64,000 nucleotides of DNA from Euphorbia lathyris (GCF_963576675.1 NC_088911.1:92223256-92287255), one strand, 5' to 3'; shown: positions 1-11,035, counted from the stretch's first letter. Program-made: numbers and translations. Notes: generated by a model not told the origin, from the letters alone.

Positions 1-246
1 GAGTTTGAGGTTTATTCTAACTCGGAATATTTCACTCTTTTTGAACTACCAAAAGAGTAAAAAAGGGAGCAAACTAAACTCTTCAATAATTTCTTTAAAT
101 ATAGCTTTTGGTTTTCACTAAATTTCTTCGAAACTAACAACCCGTTTTGTAGGTACGGGTTGTTTATTCAAGAATTTGCATTTCTAACGCGAATGGAAGC
201 ATACACCTAAGAGGAAATTCTAAATCGAGCTCACCGACTATAAAGT

Positions 247-271
247 AGCGCTTCTTGGGAGGCAACCCAAG
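247..271 (+). other. Conserved hairpin motif of Athila-type elements
   Basis: The arms CTTGGG and CCCAAG flank AGGCAA, a perfect 6-bp stem with a 6-nt loop. Similar hairpins around GGGAGGCAACCC recur at the end of the coding region in Athila-like Ty3/gypsy elements. Its function is not known to me. Confidence 0.5.
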
Positions 272-560
272 CTCGAATAAAGTTTAATTTTATGTCTTTA
301 ATTTACCTTTTAAGTTTTTGCATTTAAGTTATTATTGTGTGATTAATTATTTTTTCTTACATTTTATTAGGTGTTCGTGTAATTTTGTGTCGTTTCGGTG
401 GGACGATTTGGAAGAGAATTGTAAGTATTGACGTTGGCAAAAATAAAACAAAAATGAAAAAAATTATTTTATTTTATTTTTATTCTATTTTATTTTATTT
501 TTATTTTTGGAATATATATAATATACATATGTTGATTTAAAATAAAATAAAATAAAAAAA

Positions 561-745
561 GGGGTGCTGCTGGCCGCTGCGGCACGCGGGGCGCGCGGTA
601 GCACGCTCCGCGCACATGCACTGCCAAAGCCCCAAGGGCTGCGGCACGCGGGGCGCGCGGCAGCACGCTCCGCGTGCAGCGCTGCCCAACGCTGGTAGGC
701 ACCGCTGGGCACCACCTCTGAGCGACGCCCGTCGGCCGCAACGGG
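561..745. repeat. GC-rich island with a 62-bp-offset internal duplication
   Basis: Inside very AT-rich DNA, about 185 bp is strongly GC-rich. A block of about 38 bp beginning GCTGCGGCACGCGGGGCG occurs at 576-613 and again at 638-675 with one visible mismatch. The island is bracketed on the left by (TTTTA)n-like runs (about 465-525) and (AAAAT)n runs (538-560), which could pair as inverted repeats. Reading frames through it are translations of this low-complexity sequence and look spurious. Confidence 0.6.
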
Positions 746-2500
746 TTGAAATTTTATTTTTTTATTTTATTTTTCTTCTATAATTTTTTTTTAGCAAAAT
801 ATATATAAATATATATTTACATTAATAATCTTTCAATCCAATTTAAATTTTAAATTTTAAATAAATGCCAACCGAGTTCGAGAGTTGATAACTCGAATAC
901 TTCACAAGTCATTACTATCGGGAGCGGAAAATGTCATATCCACCACCATCGGAAGATGTTTGAGGGAGTCTTCTCTACCTTACTCTTTTTCTTTACACCT
1001 TGTGCTTCAAATTTATTTCGCAATGTTGGAACTTAAGTGTGACGAGGGATATGATAGATAACCCTCTATCTTTCAATTTAAATTCTATCTTTCTTTTTCT
1101 TTTTGTTTTCTTTTCTTTTGCGACGTCCTTGGAATAGACGTCATTTTAATAACGCGGAGGGCCGTGCAACCCCGCACCTTCAGTTTGTTTTGCACTAACA
1201 AAAACAAAAATAAAAATCGAATAACCAACACAATAATTAAACTAATTTATTGATTCTTAAAATTTTTCCGACACACTACCTCCCTCGGTCTTTAGTTAAA
1301 AGTTCCGTTATTTGTTCTTAAATGTAAAGACGTTAAAACAAAGGATCGGTTTAATTAAGGAATTTTAGTCTTGGTTTTGAAGCTATAGAATTTATGCAAA
1401 GCCTAGGTTCGTACTAAACAAAAGCATTGAGTCCTAACCCACATGTTATCTCTATAATAAAATTCAAAAAGGCAATAAAAACGGGATAGTTGAAAATTTG
1501 ACGAGAACTTGAATGTACACAATTTAACCCGAAATTTTATGAGATATTTTTTAGCCTAAAAGAGTTCGTACAAGAACTCTATTTCTTTCACAATTTTTCG
1601 AGAGCTTCGACTTCACTCGACTCATAGAGTTTGCACCTAATACCGTGTTAAGTACACTTATTTTGGTTAAAATGGCAATAGATGATAAAACGAACCCACT
1701 TAGTCTAATTCTTTTCTTAACTTATTTTTCTCGTTTTCATTAAACTCTAGGAAACCCCCTCGAGCCTATTAACCGACCTTTTGTTGCTAGTACCCTTTTA
1801 ACATTTAACCCTTTTTCCTCTTGTTTAAATACCAACAAAATCAAATCGCACCCAAAATAAGCCAATGCCTTGATAAGTAAGCACCATAAGCTTTCGAAAT
1901 CGTTTTTGTGCCGCTCTCAAAACAAAAAGAAAAGGAAAAACACAATAAAGAGCAAAAGGCATTCTCAAGCTCCACCCGAGCAATTTCGAGTTATATTTTA
2001 CGGACTTACTAAGGCCAAAATAAAAACACGGTGCGATCATCAAAATGGTGTTTAAACTCGAGTTCTTAAAAATTAACCACTAAAAAGCCACCCACATTAC
2101 AACCCTCCTCCGGGTTCGTCTTTAATATTGCCTAGACCATAACATAGGAGGAAAAATCTGGATGAAAATGCAAACTCAAAGTGACTTCGAGTAAGTGCAA
2201 AGAAGAGTGCAAAAACACCGACTCACCAAAAATTTGAGCGTAAGAGTAAAATCCCTTGGTGAGGTACTGTCGGGTTCTCAAAAGATAATCGACCCCCGTT
2301 AATATTGCCTATTAAATTTGATCATGGAGGATTCAAACAAGTTCTGGTCACTCGTTTGTTTGCGTAGGTACTTACCGAAAACTTTGTATAAAACTTTAGC
2401 TTCGGAATCACGCACTTGGTAAAACCAACCGACGGTTTGTTTCTTAATAATCTCAATCCCTTGTCTTTCGATTTCTTTTACTTGAGGACAAGTAAAACTT

Positions 2501-2517
2501 TAAAGTCCGAGGAGGTT
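2501..2517 (+). other. Polypurine tract of the gypsy element
   Basis: A purine-rich tract (AAAGTCCGAGGAGG, then TTT) abuts the TGATAG that opens the LTR. In LTR retrotransposons this tract primes plus-strand DNA synthesis. Its position next to the LTR fixes the plus orientation of the element. Confidence 0.55.
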
Positions 2518-2755
2518 TGATAGGGGCGTTTCGTCCCTATCTTTTAGCGTGATTTACGGTTTAGTTTTAGATGAAATAAATAAGTTTAATTGCAAAAATA
2601 GAGTGTTTTGAATAAAATAACGAAATAAAAATAAATTCCGTACTTACAGTTAATTTTCCCTATTTTTGATTAATTTAGAAAATAAAAACGTCAAGCTAAC
2701 TCGGCTCTCGAGAATTGTGTTTCAGGTACAAGCAAGGAGTGAAATTCCACCAACA

Positions 2756-3226
2756 TACGCGGGGCGTACCTCCCTTTACGCGGGGCGTGGAACATTTGGT
2801 CAGAAATAATTGAGCAATCCACAGACACCACATGGAATCTAGTCACCAATACGCGGGGCGTATCAACCACCACGCGGGGCGTGGAACATGTCAGAAATGA
2901 TAAGCCTAATCCTGAAAGTCAGACTGCATGGTCTCCCTGAGTCAACTACCCTACGCTGGACGTACCACCTTACACGCGAGGCGTGTAAGGAAGTTCTTCA
3001 ATGCAAAAAGATCAGAGACTCATTTACGCGGGGCGTGTTTCGACTACGCGAGGCGTAAAAGGGCCAAATCAAGCAATAAAATCTTAGAAACTCAAACACG
3101 CGAGGCGCATCCCAGTCCACGCGAGGCGTGATTGATACAACAAGATCTAGATTTGTTCCACATGCAGGAGATTTCTAACGGAATGGGCAATTACGCGGGG
3201 CGTACTCCACCATATGCGAGGCGTAT
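2756..3226. repeat. Array of twelve ACGCGGGGCGT-type palindromes arranged as six doublets
   Basis: Twelve copies of a short palindrome (arms TACGC and GCGTA around GGG, or GAG in later copies) start near 2756, 2777, 2850, 2871, 2952, 2973, 3024, 3044, 3095, 3118, 3192 and 3212. They fall into six pairs. Spacing inside a pair is 20-23 bp and pairs repeat every 71-102 bp. The array lies 80-550 bp upstream of the LTR TATA box, where enhancer elements would act. The copies are CpG-rich. Binding of any factor is inference. Confidence 0.75.
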
Positions 3227-3303
3227 CATGGGAAATCTGCACAAAATCATGTTCCTCCATGCTTGTATCTTATGAAATTACAACTTTGCCCTAGCTTGAT
3301 GTG

Positions 3304-3311
3304 TATAAATA
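3304..3311 (+). promoter_or_regulatory. TATA box of the gypsy LTR
   Basis: TATAAATA followed by GGGGC lies downstream of the palindrome array and inside the LTR. It is the only clear plant-type TATA box in the LTR, so transcription of the element most likely starts about 30 bp downstream. Confidence 0.55.
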
Positions 3312-4329
3312 GGGGCTAAATCTACACTTTTGACACCGGGGATAGACCATTGTTATTATAGTTTAAACTCTTGTTATTTTTGTGTGAGATTGTAGTTTAC
3401 ATAGCAATTCTCTTCCACCTTGAGAGCTTGTTCGTTGATCACGGCATTCCATCAAAGTTCCGTTCCATCTCCGTTCACCAAGCTCGAAAGCTCCACCTCC
3501 AAGTCCCAAGAGACGGCCTTGAGTCCGGTTAGCTAGTTCCGAGGGTGGATTCTTCCCTTTTCACTTGCTAATTAGCTTGTACTCTTCCTATGTACTAGGC
3601 TTGGTTGTAACTCACATTTACATTCTCCATATTTATAATTTATGATTCATAATCTATTTCTCTTGTTTGTGTTGACGTTTGCTACTTGTTTTGATACTCG
3701 TAATTGATTATTGTGTAGGAGAACGCGATTTCTAACGCCATTTGGGCTATCTTTAGGGATTCATATAGGTGTTGCCTTATCGAAAGTGACGCTCTGGAAA
3801 CCGTAGGAATTGACAAACCACGGAACTTACGGGCCCTAATTTCTGGTCCCAAGCATTAGACACGCCTTGACTAGGAACCACGTAGTCTAAGTACTTCACG
3901 GATCGGTCACACTACACGTAGTCGTCATTGCAAGAGTCAAACATTAACCATTTATATATTGAGAGTCATTATTTGTCATATTTATAACTTATCGCCACCC
4001 ATATCATTTCATGGAGTTTTGTTATATAAACTTGTCTCACCCATAGTTAGGAGTAGTTCGTAGTTGTCCCCCGAATCAACTCAAAGTATTCACCGCTTAG
4101 ATAACGTATAAAACCGAGTCGTCTAATACTTGTAGTTATAAATCCCGTGGATTCGATACCCGGTCTTAACCGGATTATTACTTGATACGACGGGGTACAC
4201 TTGCCCCTAAGTAGTGGCGTCTAGTAGAGTTAGAGCAATTAGAAAGATCACATCCATAGTCGTAACGCACTTATCGCAATACACATTTAGTCGTCGTAGA
4301 AAAGCTCTACCTAGCCGTACGCTACATCA

Positions 4330-4404
4330 GTTGGCACCCCCGGGACAACCCCAGCAAACCCGAATAAATAAATAAATGAAAAGTATTACAAGAATAGAAG
4401 AAGA
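4330..4404 (+). other. Primer-site-like sequence and junction to the LINE
   Basis: Directly after the LTR end comes TTGGCACCCCCGGGAC, which looks like a degenerate primer-binding site of the kind found after Athila 5' LTRs. This conflicts with the polypurine tract upstream, which makes the same LTR a 3' LTR. Past it lies a short (AAAT)n-like run, ATAAATAAATAAATG, that may be the 3' tail of the minus-strand LINE read on the plus strand. Confidence 0.35.
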
Positions 4405-7400
4405 TTAAAAGGCGCGAAAATAAGAAAAATTACTAAGATCATAGAAAGTAAAATGTTTGCAAAAATTTGGGGCCGATGACCACCAAATGATAGTCGGAGC
4501 CGTGACGCCAAATCGAGCAAGGGAGTCTGCGGCTTGGTTTCCTTCTCTGTAGATGTGGGTTATGTGAACTTCCATTTCCGAGCATTGCGCTAAACATCTC
4601 AACCAGTCTTGACGAAGCTGCCACGGAACGTTGCTTGATTTAACACGAAGAAGGTGAACAGCATTTGAAGAGTCTGATTCTATCCAAAGGCGATGCCAAT
4701 TTTTTCCCAGGCTAAATTGACAGCAAAAATAATAGCCTTCATTTCAGCAAAGTGAGCATAAGAATTCTGGATTGGTAAGGCAAAGCAACCTTTGACGAAA
4801 CCTCTGCTATTGCGAAAAATACCTCCCGCTCCAGCAGCTCCCGGCGACCCAGTAGTAGAGCCATCTGTATTTACTTTTGTCCAACCCGTCGAAGGAGGAG
4901 TCCAACGAACATGAATGAAGTCCGAAGCTGGAGGCAGTCTGTTACCAGAGATGGGACGAGCAGATTCAGGCTCACGGATATAACCTCGGAGCTGTCTGAT
5001 AACAGTTTGGATTGAGGGGAGCTCCGCATAAAAAATTGCAGCGTTTCTGATTTTCCAAATCAACCAAAACCCGGTGACAATGCTGAAGTTCCAGAGGTTC
5101 GCTGCGTGTCGTCTAATACACATAGCTCGTAAATCCATAAAGAAATCAACCATACAAACCAAGTTAGGAAGGAAAACACCAAAGTACTCACAAATCGAGT
5201 GCCAGACAGCCTTAGCAAACTTACACCGAACAAACAAGTGATTTATATCTTCAACATCACTTAGGCAAAGCTCACAATGAGAAACAATGTTTAACCCTTT
5301 CGCACAAAGCACGTCATGAGTAGCAAGCTTACCGTGTAGAAGTTTCCAGCACAAAACTGAACGGCTAGGCGGAATAAAGGGCCGCCATATGAAACGGGAC
5401 CAGGGAGCCGGGGCATTAGAGGCCGATTGATTCTCATAGAATTCCTTTATTGTATATGTGCCGTTCTTTGCTGGCTTCCAAGCACAGAAATCGGCGTCTT
5501 CTAGGCTTTTCTGGATAGGAAGAATGTTTGCTCTCACAAGAGCCGGTAAGTTGTCAATGTTGGACCATTCCGACCCATTTAGGAAGTCGGAGATAGGGCT
5601 GTACATTCTGGCCTGTTGCTTTGGCGGAATGGAGAGCTAAGTGGCAACATTAGGCTCAATCCAACTATCAGTCCAAAAATTCAGACGAGAGTGGTTCCCA
5701 ATTAGCCAATTGGTCTGATTATAAATTGTATGAAAGCAGTACTTACTCGAAGCCCATATAGACGAGTTGCCAATGTAGTATTTCGGCTGACCAAAAGGGT
5801 ATAGAAGCCTAGCGCAAAGAAGGCTAGCCACAAATGAGGAACCTTGGATTATTTCCCAACAGAGCTTTCCCAACAGAGCCGTATTGCATAACCCGGAGTG
5901 TTTTATACCAAGCCCACCAGCCTTGATGGTTTTACAGCAAACTGACCAAGAAACAGTTACCGGTTTCCTCACATCTTTATTACCTGACCAAATAAAATTT
6001 CTCACCGCCCTGTTAAGCTTGATTAGCAAAGATTTAGGCCATTTATAGACCAAAAAGGAGTGAATTAATGCCCCTGTTAAGGCAGATTTCACAAGGGTAA
6101 CTCGCCCAACCATTGAGAGAGAGGAACCTTTCCAAGTAGCAAATTTAGCCAAGAATCTGTCTGCTAAAGGTAATAAATGATGTCTTTTAGGCATGCCTAT
6201 AAACAAAGGAACCCCAAGGTACATGAATGGAGGCTGCGCAATTCTGATTCCAAGGCTCGAAGCCAGCTGACCTGCACGTCTATTGGAGATGCCAACCCCA
6301 AAGTAAATGGCAGATTTGTCCCAACCTACCATCTGACCAGAAATGGCACCGTATAACTGAAACAGCTCACGAATCACAACTAAATTGCGCTTTGTTGCTT
6401 TCCCGAAAAGTAACATATCATTAGCATACAGGAAGTGCGAGGGGAAAACCGTATTTCTGAAGTATCTCATAGGAGAAAATCGCCCCTCAATCTCAAGGTT
6501 GTTTAGCCACCGACTGAAGAAATCTTCTGCAATGCCGAATAGAATAGGAGATAGGGGATCCCCTTGCCTAACCCTGCGAGTGCAGCCAAAGTAACCACAA
6601 CTGATTCCATTAACCAAAACCGAGATACGAGATGAAGCCAGGATGTTCCAATCTCGAAATTGAAGCGAGAACCCAAAAGATTCCATTACCGCTAACAAAA
6701 AATTCCAATCTAGCGTATCGAAAGCCTTACGGATATCGATTTTGAGCGCCATGTTTCCTCCAAAGCATTTCTTGTTCAAAAGATTAACCCCTTCAGAGGC
6801 TGCTGCAATACACTGATGTATATTTCTATCTTTGATAAAACCAAATGGGTTAACAGACACAATTTTCGCGGCTACACTGGCAAGTCTGTCCGCCAGGATT
6901 TTTGAGATGATTTTATATGAGAAATTACTCATCACAATAGGGCGAAATTGAGAAATCTGATTTGCATCAACAGTCTTAGGGAGCAGGGCCATAAGATTAG
7001 AATTAAGCCCAGGAAGAATATACCATGTATCAAAAAATTGCAGGATCATATTGCAAACATCCTGACCAACCACATCCCAGAATGTCTGAAAGAATAAGCC
7101 GCCAAACCCATCCGGCCCAGGAGCACTATCACTGCTAAGACTAAAGACTGCCTGACGTATCTCTGAAATCTCAGGCTTTCTCGTTAAGGAAGAATTGTCA
7201 TGTTCAGAGACTAACGAGGGAATGACTGCTGAAATTGGACTACTATCCACCTCAATAGTATTTCCAGAAAATAGTGAGGTATAATAAGCAACAATATGTT
7301 CAGAAATATTACCAAAGTCAGAAGAAGGGGATCCTTCAATGATTAAATTTTGAATCCCTGTTTGAGCTTTCCTGATCTTAGCAGTTTTATGGAAAAAGCC

Positions 7401-8471
7401 AGAATTTCTATCACCCGCTGATAACCATTGAATACGGCTTCTCTCTCTGTAAAGAAGCTCCTGTCTGTATAATTAAAGATCAAAATCTTCCTGAGCCGCG
7501 GTCTCCCTGCCTTGTCGGCTAGGAGAATTACCCACAACAGAAATTTCAAGCTGAACCTGGTGCAGATGCTCTTTAGCAGCTTCGATATTGGTATCAACCC
7601 TGCCAAAAACATTTTTATTCCACTCTCTTAGCACCGGCCTGAGAGTTTTCAGTTTATGACACAGAAGCTGGGCCAGAGGTAGTGAGATGTGCGAGGATCG
7701 CCAGTGTGAGGAAATAACCTCTTTGAGAGATGGATGTGTAATCCACATTGAGTGAAAACGGAACCTCGAACGACGGGGAGGACCATTGCTGCAGTGTAAG
7801 AGAAGGGGACAGTGATCATACCTATGTTTTGGAAGGGCAGTACACGAAATAGTGTCCCATGAGTCCAAAAAAGCCTCATTAATAAGAACTCTGTCAAGCC
7901 GGCATTCCACATGCGCTCTGCCTTGGTGACTGTTACTCCAAGTAAAGTAGTTACCAGCCATTTCCACGTCAAGGAGATTCCCATCATTAATGAAATGTCT
8001 AAACTCAGCGCAAGCCGTAGTAGAAGGGGTGGCCCCAGTTTTTTCATGGGCCCCAGTAATAGCATTGAAGTCCCCTAACACTAACCATTTAGCACCAGCA
8101 ATTGGTAGATTCAGTAAACTATCCCAAAGAGCCCGCCTACCAGGAGCCGTAGTGTTTCCATAAACAAAAGAGATGAGAACAGGATTACCAGCTAAGACCA
8201 GCCTGACTGAAACCTGCTGTTAAGAGGAGCAGAGCAGGGAGACCTTGCTTAAAAGAGTAGGGGAAGCAAGAAGCCAAATAGAATTGCAGTTGTTACTATC
8301 AACAAGAGAAAACCCAATAGAGAGCCAGAAAGAAGCAGGTATTCTATCAAAACTGACCATGGGCTCAGAAAGGCATAAGAGGTCCGAGCGATGTTTTATA
8401 CAAATCAACTTAAGAGCTCTCTGTGTTCGCGGGTTTGAAATACCCCTACAATTCCAAAAAAGAACAATCAT
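4405..8471 (-). pseudogene. LINE ORF2: endonuclease, reverse transcriptase and RNase H, broken
   Basis: This frame encodes the polyprotein that nicks DNA and copies LINE RNA. The endonuclease begins FWNCRG and continues with LGDFNAI, YFTWSN, RLDRVLIN and YDHCPLL. The reverse transcriptase follows, with the active-site segment read as YANDMLLFG (asparagine in place of the first aspartate of the usual ADD) and RQGDPLSPILF. RNase H shows KVNTDGS, FAEMKAI and REGNQAADSLARFG. The reading frame is constant from 8471 down to about 4706 but is cut by TAA at 8220-8222, TAA at 7473-7475 and TAG at 5637-5639. A one-base loss in the A run at 4700-4705 (minus strand) shifts the RNase H frame. All three stops could arise from glutamine codons by C-to-T change. 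The copy is inactive. Confidence 0.88.
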
Positions 8472-9880
8472 TGGTATCTGGATGGTGGGCGGCTCCTTCT
8501 CTTGGAGCGTTGATAATGTTGAATATCAAATTTTTTGTTCTTTTTGCTAACAGTATGCCACTCATCCTCCGATCCCGTAATTTGTAAAGAATCCGCACCC
8601 GCGGTGTTGGGACCCTCAGGCTGCCGCAATGCGTCCTCTACACTGTCAAATTGGAAGGAAATCGGCTTAGATAGATCCACAGGCTGCTGTAATACCGAAC
8701 TGTCTGCATCATACTGATTGAAGTACAGGGGTCGGGGTAGATCTGGGAGCTGAGAGTGCAAAATGTTGTCTTCCAAACCCCATTCTCTAGTTCTGCTGGC
8801 TATTTGATCCTCTTTGTTTTCCATCCCTGCAGAGTTCAATTCAGATTTGTGAAGCACCATCTGCAACCCAGTAGTTGAGTTACCTGATTCTGTAGCCGGA
8901 TGTGATTGCCTATCCGTAGCCCTCCATCCCGGCTGCCTAGATGAAGAACGACTACTGGGCATCGTTTTCTGCCTGTTATCTGTGTCCTTACTAGCATTTG
9001 TGCTGGTGTGAGTCACAGGCTTACTGTTACGTCGACACTGAATCGCTGAATGTCCAATAGAGGAACAAATACTACATAAAGAGGGTAGGCGCTCGTATTC
9101 AAGATAAACCCATTGCATATGTTTGTCAGTATCAATTCGAAGCTTTGTCTGCAACTCTTTTGCTAAATCGACATCAATCAAGACTCTAGCATAATGCCCA
9201 AACTCCCCATTAACCGTATTCTGATCAAAACGGATTGGAACACCCACAGCCCTTGCTATACCTGCAATAATTCTAGTGTCCCAAAATTCCCAAGGCAAGT
9301 TATAGAAACGGACCCATATCTGAGCCGATGTTGTTTTGTGAGAATCTGGATTGAACCCAGGCGACCACGGTATTAATCGAAGGATTCCTGGCTTCAAGGA
9401 TATAGCGCATGTGCTCCAGATATCCTGAAGAGAGCTAGCAGTAGGCATAATGATGTGGTAAAATCCTTTACCCAAAGAAATTAGCTTCCAATCCATGTTT
9501 TTGCGCCATATCTGATTCAACTTTAGTTTTAGATCCGAATGTTTCCATGGCGAGTCTCCCTTTGATAAATGAAGTCGACCGATGACTGAATGCTTACAGG
9601 ATTGTAGCCTTTCATTGTAGATTGCCTGTGGGATTCGAATAGCCTTGAAGCCTCCCTCGTCTGAGATTTTCGCTGAAGCGGGCGTAGCAATCAGGGGGAT
9701 TGAGCTTGCCACAGCCGCTGTAAAAGAAGCCTTTGAAGTTTGGTGCGGCCGCGTAGAAGGAGACACAGTGCTCTCATCCACAATCGGACGTTTGCTGGTG
9801 AATTTGTCGAACGCCTTCCTGCTGAACAGGTGCGCGATAGCGAATGATGCATCTAGATGGTCTTGGGGCGGCGGATTCAT
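8468..9880 (-). CDS. LINE ORF1 protein with DUF4283-like domain and CCHC zinc knuckle
   Basis: The 470-residue frame is open from ATG to TGA. Residues roughly 85-260 resemble the DUF4283 domain found in plant L1 ORF1 proteins (motifs IWVRFYNLPWEFW and GHYARVLIDVDL). A zinc knuckle CSICSSIGHSAIQC (C-x2-C-x4-H-x4-C) follows. The C-terminal half is polar, low-complexity linker. In L1 elements ORF1 coats the RNA to form the retrotransposition particle. Its TGA stop overlaps the ATG of ORF2 as ATGA at 8468-8471, which suggests ORF2 translation by termination and re-initiation. Although open, it belongs to an element whose ORF2 is dead. Confidence 0.85.
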   Translation of the reverse strand: MNPPPQDHLDASFAIAHLFSRKAFDKFTSKRPIVDESTVSPSTRPHQTSKASFTAAVASSIPLIATPASAKISDEGGFKAIRIPQAIYNERLQSCKHSVIGRLHLSKGDSPWKHSDLKLKLNQIWRKNMDWKLISLGKGFYHIIMPTASSLQDIWSTCAISLKPGILRLIPWSPGFNPDSHKTTSAQIWVRFYNLPWEFWDTRIIAGIARAVGVPIRFDQNTVNGEFGHYARVLIDVDLAKELQTKLRIDTDKHMQWVYLEYERLPSLCSICSSIGHSAIQCRRNSKPVTHTSTNASKDTDNRQKTMPSSRSSSRQPGWRATDRQSHPATESGNSTTGLQMVLHKSELNSAGMENKEDQIASRTREWGLEDNILHSQLPDLPRPLYFNQYDADSSVLQQPVDLSKPISFQFDSVEDALRQPEGPNTAGADSLQITGSEDEWHTVSKKNKKFDIQHYQRSKRRSRPPSRYQ

Positions 9881-9935
9881 GATCGGAGAGGGGCAAGAAC
9901 GGCGGTGACAGCGGTGGCTAGGTCATCGCTCTGGT

Positions 9936-11035
9936 TAGGTTTATCTAACCGCAGCGTTTAGCATTTTCTCTGGAAACTGCAGCGTTTTGGAAAGTTTCAC
10001 GAAAAGCTCATATTTGGAGCTTTTCATAAACAGTTGTTTGTAGTTAGTTGTTATTGACAGAATTATCATTCTTATTTCCACAAAATATGTTTATTATTTA
10101 ACATTATTTATATTTCTACAATATAATTACCGGAAAAACAAGGTTTTGTTGCGTTCAATAAATTTTTTATTTTTTATATAGATTATTTTTATTAATTTGT
10201 GTAACACATTTTTTATTTTATAATAGGATAGGGTGCAAAAGTACCCCCAACATTTTTAGCTAGGAGCAATTTTACCCTTAACGTCTAAATGGTGCAATTG
10301 TACCCCTAATTTTGGCAGCCAAAAGAATTTTACCTATAACATTGACAAGTTGGGTCAATTTGAGAAATAATTTATTAAACTGTCTTCTTGGTTATGAATA
10401 TTGTCATCTACACTTCACATGTGCATGATTTTATCATCGTTAGTAACAGATCACAAACATATGATTAGACGTAAAAAAAATTTAAGAAAATAAAAAAAAT
10501 TATCTTTTGTATAAGTTGGACAAAAAAAATTCCAATATTTAATCGAATTTATAAATATTAATTTTCAATTTTATTATTAAATCACAAAAAAAAAATATGA
10601 AATCTCTTTTTTTAGAACCAATGTTATGTGCAATTGGTGTATAATAAGAAATAAAATATTTATGTTTTCTAATAATATCTGAAATCGACCCAAATTGCCA
10701 ATGTAAGGGGTAAAATTGCTTTTAACTGCCAGCATTATGAGTCAAATTGCATCATTTTAGACATTAAAAGTAATTTATTCCTAATTGTAAATGTCATGGG
10801 TATTTTTTTCAGATTTTTTCTTTTATAATTTCATCATTGATTAATTTAAAACATGTCCATTTTAGACATTTTAAATCCGAACAGCAACAGTTCAATATAA
10901 TTTTACTAAACACTAGTAATTAAACAGCTAATAACAAACAGCTAACAGCAACAGCTAACAGCTTACTGCAACCACAAACAGCTAACAGCAACCGCAACAG
11001 CTATTAGCTAATAGCTGAACCAAACATGCCCTTTA
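9936..11035. mobile_element. Putative non-autonomous hAT-like element with subterminal AACAGCTAACAGC repeats
   Basis: The right edge (10920-11034) is packed with AACAGCTAACAGC and related words and ends at GAACCAAACATGCCC, a terminus often seen in plant hAT-type non-autonomous elements. The left edge carries degenerate relatives (ACAGTTGTTTGTAGTTAGTTG near 10030) but no matching terminal inverted repeat was found, so the left end may be lost. There is no coding capacity. A separate fold-back MITE sits inside it. Confidence 0.35.
10229..10810. mobile_element. Fold-back MITE with about 130-bp inverted repeats
   Basis: The left arm (10229-10360) and the reverse complement of the right arm (about 10683-10810) align along their length at roughly three quarters identity. 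Shared words include GGCAG, AAAAG, AATTTTACC and GGGTC. The arms contain repeated phrases about 20-25 bp apart. There is no ORF. Length and long arms fit Mutator-like or fold-back MITEs. The target duplication was not resolved. Confidence 0.65.

Larger units (their letters stand above)
1..2517 (+). mobile_element. 3' internal region of an Athila-like Ty3/gypsy retrotransposon
   Basis: No convincing coding sequence remains in this stretch, which runs from the window edge into the LTR at 2518. Two landmarks identify it. The first is the short hairpin motif at 247-271 around GGGAGGCAACCC, which in Athila-type elements lies just after the pol or env-like region. The second is the sentence-like run ending in a purine tract (CTTGAGGACAAG, then GTCCGAGGAGG) directly before the LTR. 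This places it as the untranslated 3' part of a plus-strand element whose gag and pol lie left of the window. The short ORFs here are poorly supported. The family assignment is from motif memory, without alignment. Confidence 0.6.
2518..4329 (+). repeat. Athila-like Ty3/gypsy LTR (about 1.8 kb)
   Basis: The LTR starts TGATAGGGGCG right after the polypurine tract and ends CTACATCA, giving the usual TG...CA ends and a length of about 1812 bp. It contains an array of paired palindromic motifs at 2756-3226, a TATA box at 3304-3311, and a 3' part of unannotated leader-type sequence. No second copy of this LTR is in the window, so its identity to a partner cannot be measured. The 3' boundary is inferred from the CA end and the primer-site-like sequence that follows. 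Confidence 0.6.
4405..9935 (-). mobile_element. Near full-length L1-type LINE
   Basis: The element reads on the minus strand: a short 5' UTR near 9881-9935, ORF1 (nucleic-acid-binding, zinc knuckle), then ORF2 with endonuclease, reverse transcriptase, a cysteine-rich segment and an RNase H domain of the plant type. Length and order fit full-length plant L1 elements. No target-site duplication could be confirmed by eye and the 5' end is approximate. It lies between the gypsy LTR and a hAT-like element. Confidence 0.85.

Noticed and set aside
485..741. Open frames over the GC-rich island
   Set aside because: They are translations of a low-complexity duplicated GC block running into an A/T run. 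There is no homology, and two overlapping frames are equally open.
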